NCBI GenBank assembly: GCA_036389715.1 | Contig: DASVWH010000043.1 | Span: 1 to 11,531, forward strand | DNA from: DASVWH01 sp036389715 | GTDB taxonomy: Bacteria; Acidobacteriota; Blastocatellia; Pyrinomonadales; Pyrinomonadaceae | Reading direction: 5' to 3' | DNA: 11,531 nucleotides | Shown here: positions 5,504-11,531 of the stretch, in pieces | Position numbering within the stretch: the stretch's first letter is position 1 | Layout: each line of letters begins with the position of its first letter | Position numbers and translations under genes: made by a program | The notes under the pieces: model-generated | What the model was told of the DNA's origin: nothing | Database searches by the model: none | Seen by the model: the letters and a program-made list of their open reading frames with translations, nothing else

Positions 5504-5785
5504 ATGAATGACTGGATTGGATTAGCCTTTATCCTTGTGCTCGTCTTCGGCGGCCTCTATCTGATAACGCGGCCCGCGAAGCCCGTGACGCAGGAGGAGT
5601 ACGAGAAACGCGTCAGCGAGGGGCCGGGGCTCTTGGGCGCGGGGCTGATCGGAGTGCAGAAGATTTTAGACCCGGCGGCGGAGAAGGCTGCCGTCGTGCA
5701 GCAGGATTTCCGCGCAGGGCATCTGGACGGCGAGCAGGAATCGGGCGATGATGATGACAAAGCTCCTGCCGAGAGGCCCGAATAG
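5504..5785 (+). CDS. Small single-pass membrane protein, unknown function
   Basis: The 93-residue product has one N-terminal hydrophobic segment (about residues 4-21, WIGLAFILVLVFGGLYLI). A basic residue pair follows (R23, K26), suggesting N-out/C-in topology or an uncleaved signal anchor. The cytoplasmic part contains a likely helix (TQEEYEKRVSEG), a Gly-rich patch (GPGLLGAGLIG) and a very acidic tail (EQESGDDDDK). I do not recognise a family. Support for a real gene is the ATG start right after element B, a coherent membrane-protein pattern, and a co-directional position 69 bp before pyrG between kdsB and pyrG. The Shine-Dalgarno is weak (GGGAT at 5495-5499). Confidence 0.75.
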   Translation: MNDWIGLAFILVLVFGGLYLITRPAKPVTQEEYEKRVSEGPGLLGAGLIGVQKILDPAAEKAAVVQQDFRAGHLDGEQESGDDDDKAPAERPE

Positions 5786-5854
5786 CCGTGCGGTCTCCGG
5801 GCGCTCGCGCCTTCAGGCTTTTCTTCCTTTAACTTTCATCATGCGAGGAGTGCG

Positions 5855-7552
<1,698 letters not shown>

Positions 7553-7564
7553 AGACGTTTTTGT

Positions 7565-9196
<1,632 letters not shown>

Positions 9197-9296
9197 CTCT
9201 TCAGGCTTGAGCGGGGCCGCAGTATTTGAACCGGCAGTATTCCGGGAGCCGGGGTGCGGGTCTCGGACTGGCGCAGGCGCAGAGAGCGACGGGTGT

Positions 9297-9304
9297 GGGG
9301 GGAG
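9297..9304 (+). promoter_or_regulatory. Ribosome binding site deciding the kdsA start
   Basis: GGGGGGAG at 9297-9304 lies 5 nt before the GTG at 9310. It supports that GTG over the in-frame TTG at 9226, which has no Shine-Dalgarno and would add 28 low-complexity residues outside the conserved domain. Confidence 0.6.
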
Positions 9305-9309
9305 CAATA

Positions 9310-10158
9310 GTGGAGAGGCAATCATTCAGCGTCGGCAATGCTACTTTCGGCGACGGGCGTTTGACGGTCATCGCCGGGCCGTGCGTCATAGAGTCGGCCG
9401 AGCACGCCCTGATGATGGCGCGCGAGTGCTCGCAGCGGGCACGGGAGGCGGGGCTCGATTTCGTCTTCAAGTCCTCCTTCGACAAGGCCAATCGCTCTTC
9501 CATCCAGAGCTTTCGCGGGCTCGGGATAGAGGCCGGGCTGGCGGTCCTGGCGCGCGTTAAAGAGGAGCTGGGCCTGCCCGTCCTGACCGACGTTCACGAG
9601 ATTTCCCAGGTCCGGCAATGCGCAGAGGTCGTTGACATCCTGCAAATCCCCGCGTTCCTTTCACGGCAGACCGATCTGATCGTCGAGGCCGCGCAGACGG
9701 GCCGCGCCGTCAACGTCAAGAAGGGGCAGTTTCTAGCGCCGCAGGACGCGCGCAATATCGTCGAGAAAGCGCGGTCGGCCGGATGCGAAAAGCTGCTCCT
9801 GACGGAGCGCGGCGCGAGCTTCGGCTACAATAACCTGGTGGTTGACATGCGCGCTTTCCCGATCATGCGCGGATTCGGAGCGCCCGTGGTCTTCGATGTC
9901 ACGCACTCGCTGCAACTGCCCGGTGGCCTGGGCCATGCAACGGGCGGACAGCCCGAGTACATCGAACCGCTCGCCCGCGCCGGAGTCGCCTGCGGCGTTG
10001 ACGCCGTTTTTATGGAGGTCCATGAGCGCCCGGAAGCCGCGCCGTCCGACGGCCCGAACATGCTCCGGCTGGAACGCTTCGGCGCTCTGCTCAAGAAGCT
10101 GCGCGATATTCACGCGCTCCTCGGCGCGGGCGAGGCCGCCGGAGCCGCTGGCGACTGA
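9310..10158 (+). CDS. kdsA: 3-deoxy-8-phosphooctulonate synthase (Kdo-8-phosphate synthase), metal-dependent class
   Basis: KdsA condenses phosphoenolpyruvate with arabinose 5-phosphate to give Kdo 8-phosphate, the committed step toward Kdo. From the GTG at 9310 the product has 282 residues, the usual family size. Signatures include VIAGPCVIES (20-29), FKSSFDKANRSS, PVLTDVHE, LQIPAFLSRQTDL, VNVKKGQFLAP and FDVTHSLQLPGG. The cysteine in GPCVIES (C25) replaces the Asn of metal-independent enzymes such as E. coli KdsA. With H199, E236 and D247 it reproduces the spacing I recall for the Aquifex metal site (C11/H185/E222/D233), so a metal-dependent enzyme is expected. The frame is open back to a TTG at 9226, but the extra residues look non-conserved. 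The gene lies 113 bp after the kinase gene; the gap holds a direct repeat (GCAGTATT, twice near 9218-9240). Confidence 0.96.
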   Translation: MERQSFSVGNATFGDGRLTVIAGPCVIESAEHALMMARECSQRAREAGLDFVFKSSFDKANRSSIQSFRGLGIEAGLAVLARVKEELGLPVLTDVHEISQVRQCAEVVDILQIPAFLSRQTDLIVEAAQTGRAVNVKKGQFLAPQDARNIVEKARSAGCEKLLLTERGASFGYNNLVVDMRAFPIMRGFGAPVVFDVTHSLQLPGGLGHATGGQPEYIEPLARAGVACGVDAVFMEVHERPEAAPSDGPNMLRLERFGALLKKLRDIHALLGAGEAAGAAGD

Positions 10159-10192
10159 AAGCGTGAATGCTGTGCGCCGCCTCTTGCTCGAA

Positions 10193-10223
10193 GCAAATAC
10201 TGTTTGCTCAAAAAAATACTGTT
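10193..10223 (+). promoter_or_regulatory. AT-rich repeat/dyad upstream of the secreted M1-like gene, possible operator
   Basis: AAATACTGTT occurs twice, at 10195-10204 and 10214-10223, 19 nt apart. The first copy is inside a dyad GCAAA-N5-TTTGC (10193-10207). This AT-rich patch lies 36-66 nt before the ATG at 10259, where a promoter or operator is expected. I cannot pick convincing -35/-10 boxes. Confidence 0.3.
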
Positions 10224-10258
10224 CAATTCCGAATCAATCTAACCATCTCAAGCTCATC

Positions 10259-11531
10259 ATGAAAATAGCCCGCGCAACTCTGCTGCTCACTCTTTTCTCT
10301 TTGTTCTGGGCCGCGTCGCCGCCCGTCGCCCGCGCGCAGGACGAGCCGAGCGCCGCCTGGCTGGCGACGCGTTATGACCTGACGGCCAGCCCGTCCGTGC
10401 CTGAGCGCAGCCTGAACGTGACGGCCAGGCTCACCGTGCGCAACGTCGGGCGCGGGGCCGGGTCGAGAATCACCTTGCGTCTGAGCCCGAGGGCGGAGAT
10501 TAAAGATGCGAGCGCGGGCGGCGCGGCCGCGACCTTTCGCTCCAGGCCCGAGCCGCGCACCAACCTTCAGGCCGTGAGCGTTAATCTTCCTGCGGCGGCC
10601 GCGCCCGGCTCGACCGTCGAAGTCACGCTCTCGTATCGCCTGCCGCTCGCCGAAAACTCCGGTCTCGCGGCCCTCTCTCCGGCCGGGATGCAGTTTCTCC
10701 CGCTCTCCTACTGGTATCCGACGCCCAACACGCTCTACTCGCTGCGCGGCGCGGATACTGCCCCCTTCACCCTGCGCGTCGAAGGCTCCGGCACGGCGGT
10801 CTCTTCGGGCGTCCCTGCACAGCCGCGCAACGCGGCGAGCGTCTACGAACAGAAGCTCTCCGCGCAGCCCTTCTTTGTCGAAGGCGAGTGGGACATCAGC
10901 GAGGGCGCGGGCGAGGCCGCGGGCATCAGCATCTACCTGCCGAAAGGCGCAAGCGCGGAAGAACGTAAGCAGGGCGAGGCGTTAGTGTCGCTGGCCGCCG
11001 CTGCGCGCGCGTTCTATGCGGGGCTGCTCGGCAGCGCGCCCGCCGCTCCCATCCGGCTCATCTCGGTCACGCGCGGCGCTGGCTTTGACGACGCGGGCGC
11101 GCTGCTGTTCGACGCGGCGGCGCTGCGCCGGACCAGGATTGATTCCGTGACTGCGTTGCAGGTCGCCGGAGCGGTCGCGCATCTCTGGATAGGCGGCACA
11201 GCGCCCCTGCGCGGCGAAGGCAGCGGCGTCATACGTGAGGGCCTGACGCGATACCTGTCGGCGCTTTTCTTCGAGAAGCAGTTCGGGACGGAAACGGCCG
11301 AGGCGGAAAAGCTGCGCGAGCGCGTGGCCTACGCGGCTATCTCCAGGCGGGACGCGCCGCTGGCCCTGACGACGCCGCTCGACGGCACTTACTACACGTC
11401 CGTCACAAATAAGGGCGCGATGGTCTGGCGTCTGGCCGAACGTGCGCTCGGGCGCGATGCGCTGATGGGTCTGCTGCGCGCGGCATTGCAGGCGGGCGGG
11501 CGCGAGGCCGAAGGCTTAACGCTCGCTTCCT
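10259..11531 (+). CDS. Secreted M1-peptidase-like (gluzincin fold) protein with decayed active site, 3' end missing
   Basis: The frame opens at ATG 10259 and has no stop before the window edge (424 codons seen). Residues 1-26 are a signal peptide (MKIARATLLLTLFSLFW, then ASPPVARA before QDEP). Residues about 35-240 look like the beta-rich N-terminal domain of M1-type proteins (RYDLTASP, SLNVTARLTVRNVG, VTLSYRLPL, PLSYWYPTP). Residues about 300-330 align with the M1 zinc site: GAVAH(308)LWIG, then REG with E327. H308 to E327 has exactly the x18 spacing of HExxH-x18-E, but the first His and the catalytic Glu of HExxH are G304 and A305. Zinc peptidase activity is therefore unlikely, and the domain may bind or scaffold. 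No clear Shine-Dalgarno precedes the ATG, and the gene is 100 bp after kdsA. The fold assignment rests on this motif and the domain order. Confidence 0.8.
   Translation, partial: MKIARATLLLTLFSLFWAASPPVARAQDEPSAAWLATRYDLTASPSVPERSLNVTARLTVRNVGRGAGSRITLRLSPRAEIKDASAGGAAATFRSRPEPRTNLQAVSVNLPAAAAPGSTVEVTLSYRLPLAENSGLAALSPAGMQFLPLSYWYPTPNTLYSLRGADTAPFTLRVEGSGTAVSSGVPAQPRNAASVYEQKLSAQPFFVEGEWDISEGAGEAAGISIYLPKGASAEERKQGEALVSLAAAARAFYAGLLGSAPAAPIRLISVTRGAGFDDAGALLFDAAALRRTRIDSVTALQVAGAVAHLWIGGTAPLRGEGSGVIREGLTRYLSALFFEKQFGTETAEAEKLRERVAYAAISRRDAPLALTTPLDGTYYTSVTNKGAMVWRLAERALGRDALMGLLRAALQAGGREAEGLTLAS

Noticed and set aside
5800..5820. Hairpin GGCG-CTCG-CGCC followed by CTTCAGGCTTTTC, as a possible terminator before pyrG
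   Set aside because: Only a 4-bp stem, with the T-run offset and interrupted; too weak to call.
9226..9309. Upstream TTG start adding 28 residues to KdsA
   Set aside because: No Shine-Dalgarno and a low-complexity extension; the GTG at 9310 has a strong GGGGGGAG and gives normal family length.

Overview
This window looks like chromosome from a GC-rich Gram-negative bacterium. Three genes for the lipopolysaccharide sugar Kdo (kdsB, kdsA, with pyrG supplying CTP) imply an outer membrane. The zinc-ribbon plus Hanks-kinase architecture, the PP2C phosphatase and the overall gene style make me think of Acidobacteriota (Blastocatellia-like). That placement is inference, not something a marker gene here proves.

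Left half (1-4289), all on the minus strand, read from right to left: a PLP-dependent cysteine synthase / cystathionine beta-synthase family enzyme (3360-4289), a PLP-dependent cystathionine gamma-synthase/lyase family enzyme (2135-3274), a stand-alone PP2C protein phosphatase (1068-2003), a 467-bp spacer with a good sigma70-like promoter at its far end, and the first 200 codons of a secreted protein that runs off the left edge (1-600). The first two enzymes together suggest sulfur amino-acid metabolism (transsulfuration).

A divergent spacer (4290-4551) separates this from the right half, all on the plus strand: kdsB, a 93-residue single-TM protein, pyrG, a membrane-anchored Ser/Thr kinase, kdsA, and a secreted protein with a decayed M1-peptidase active site that runs off the right edge. 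PyrG makes CTP, KdsB uses CTP to activate Kdo, and KdsA makes the Kdo 8-phosphate precursor, so this is a CMP-Kdo supply cluster with a kinase gene set inside it.

The most unusual structure is not a gene. Three intergenic spacers between co-directional genes (2004-2134, 3275-3359, 5362-5503) are almost entirely built from AT-rich 7-nt tandem units. The units are arranged as two inverted arms around a short core. In all three cases an arm overlaps the stop codon of the upstream gene, and the other arm ends within about 10 nt of the next start codon. Two of the three share both unit consensus and core sequence and so belong to one family. The third has the same architecture with a different heptamer and a perfect 24-bp stem.
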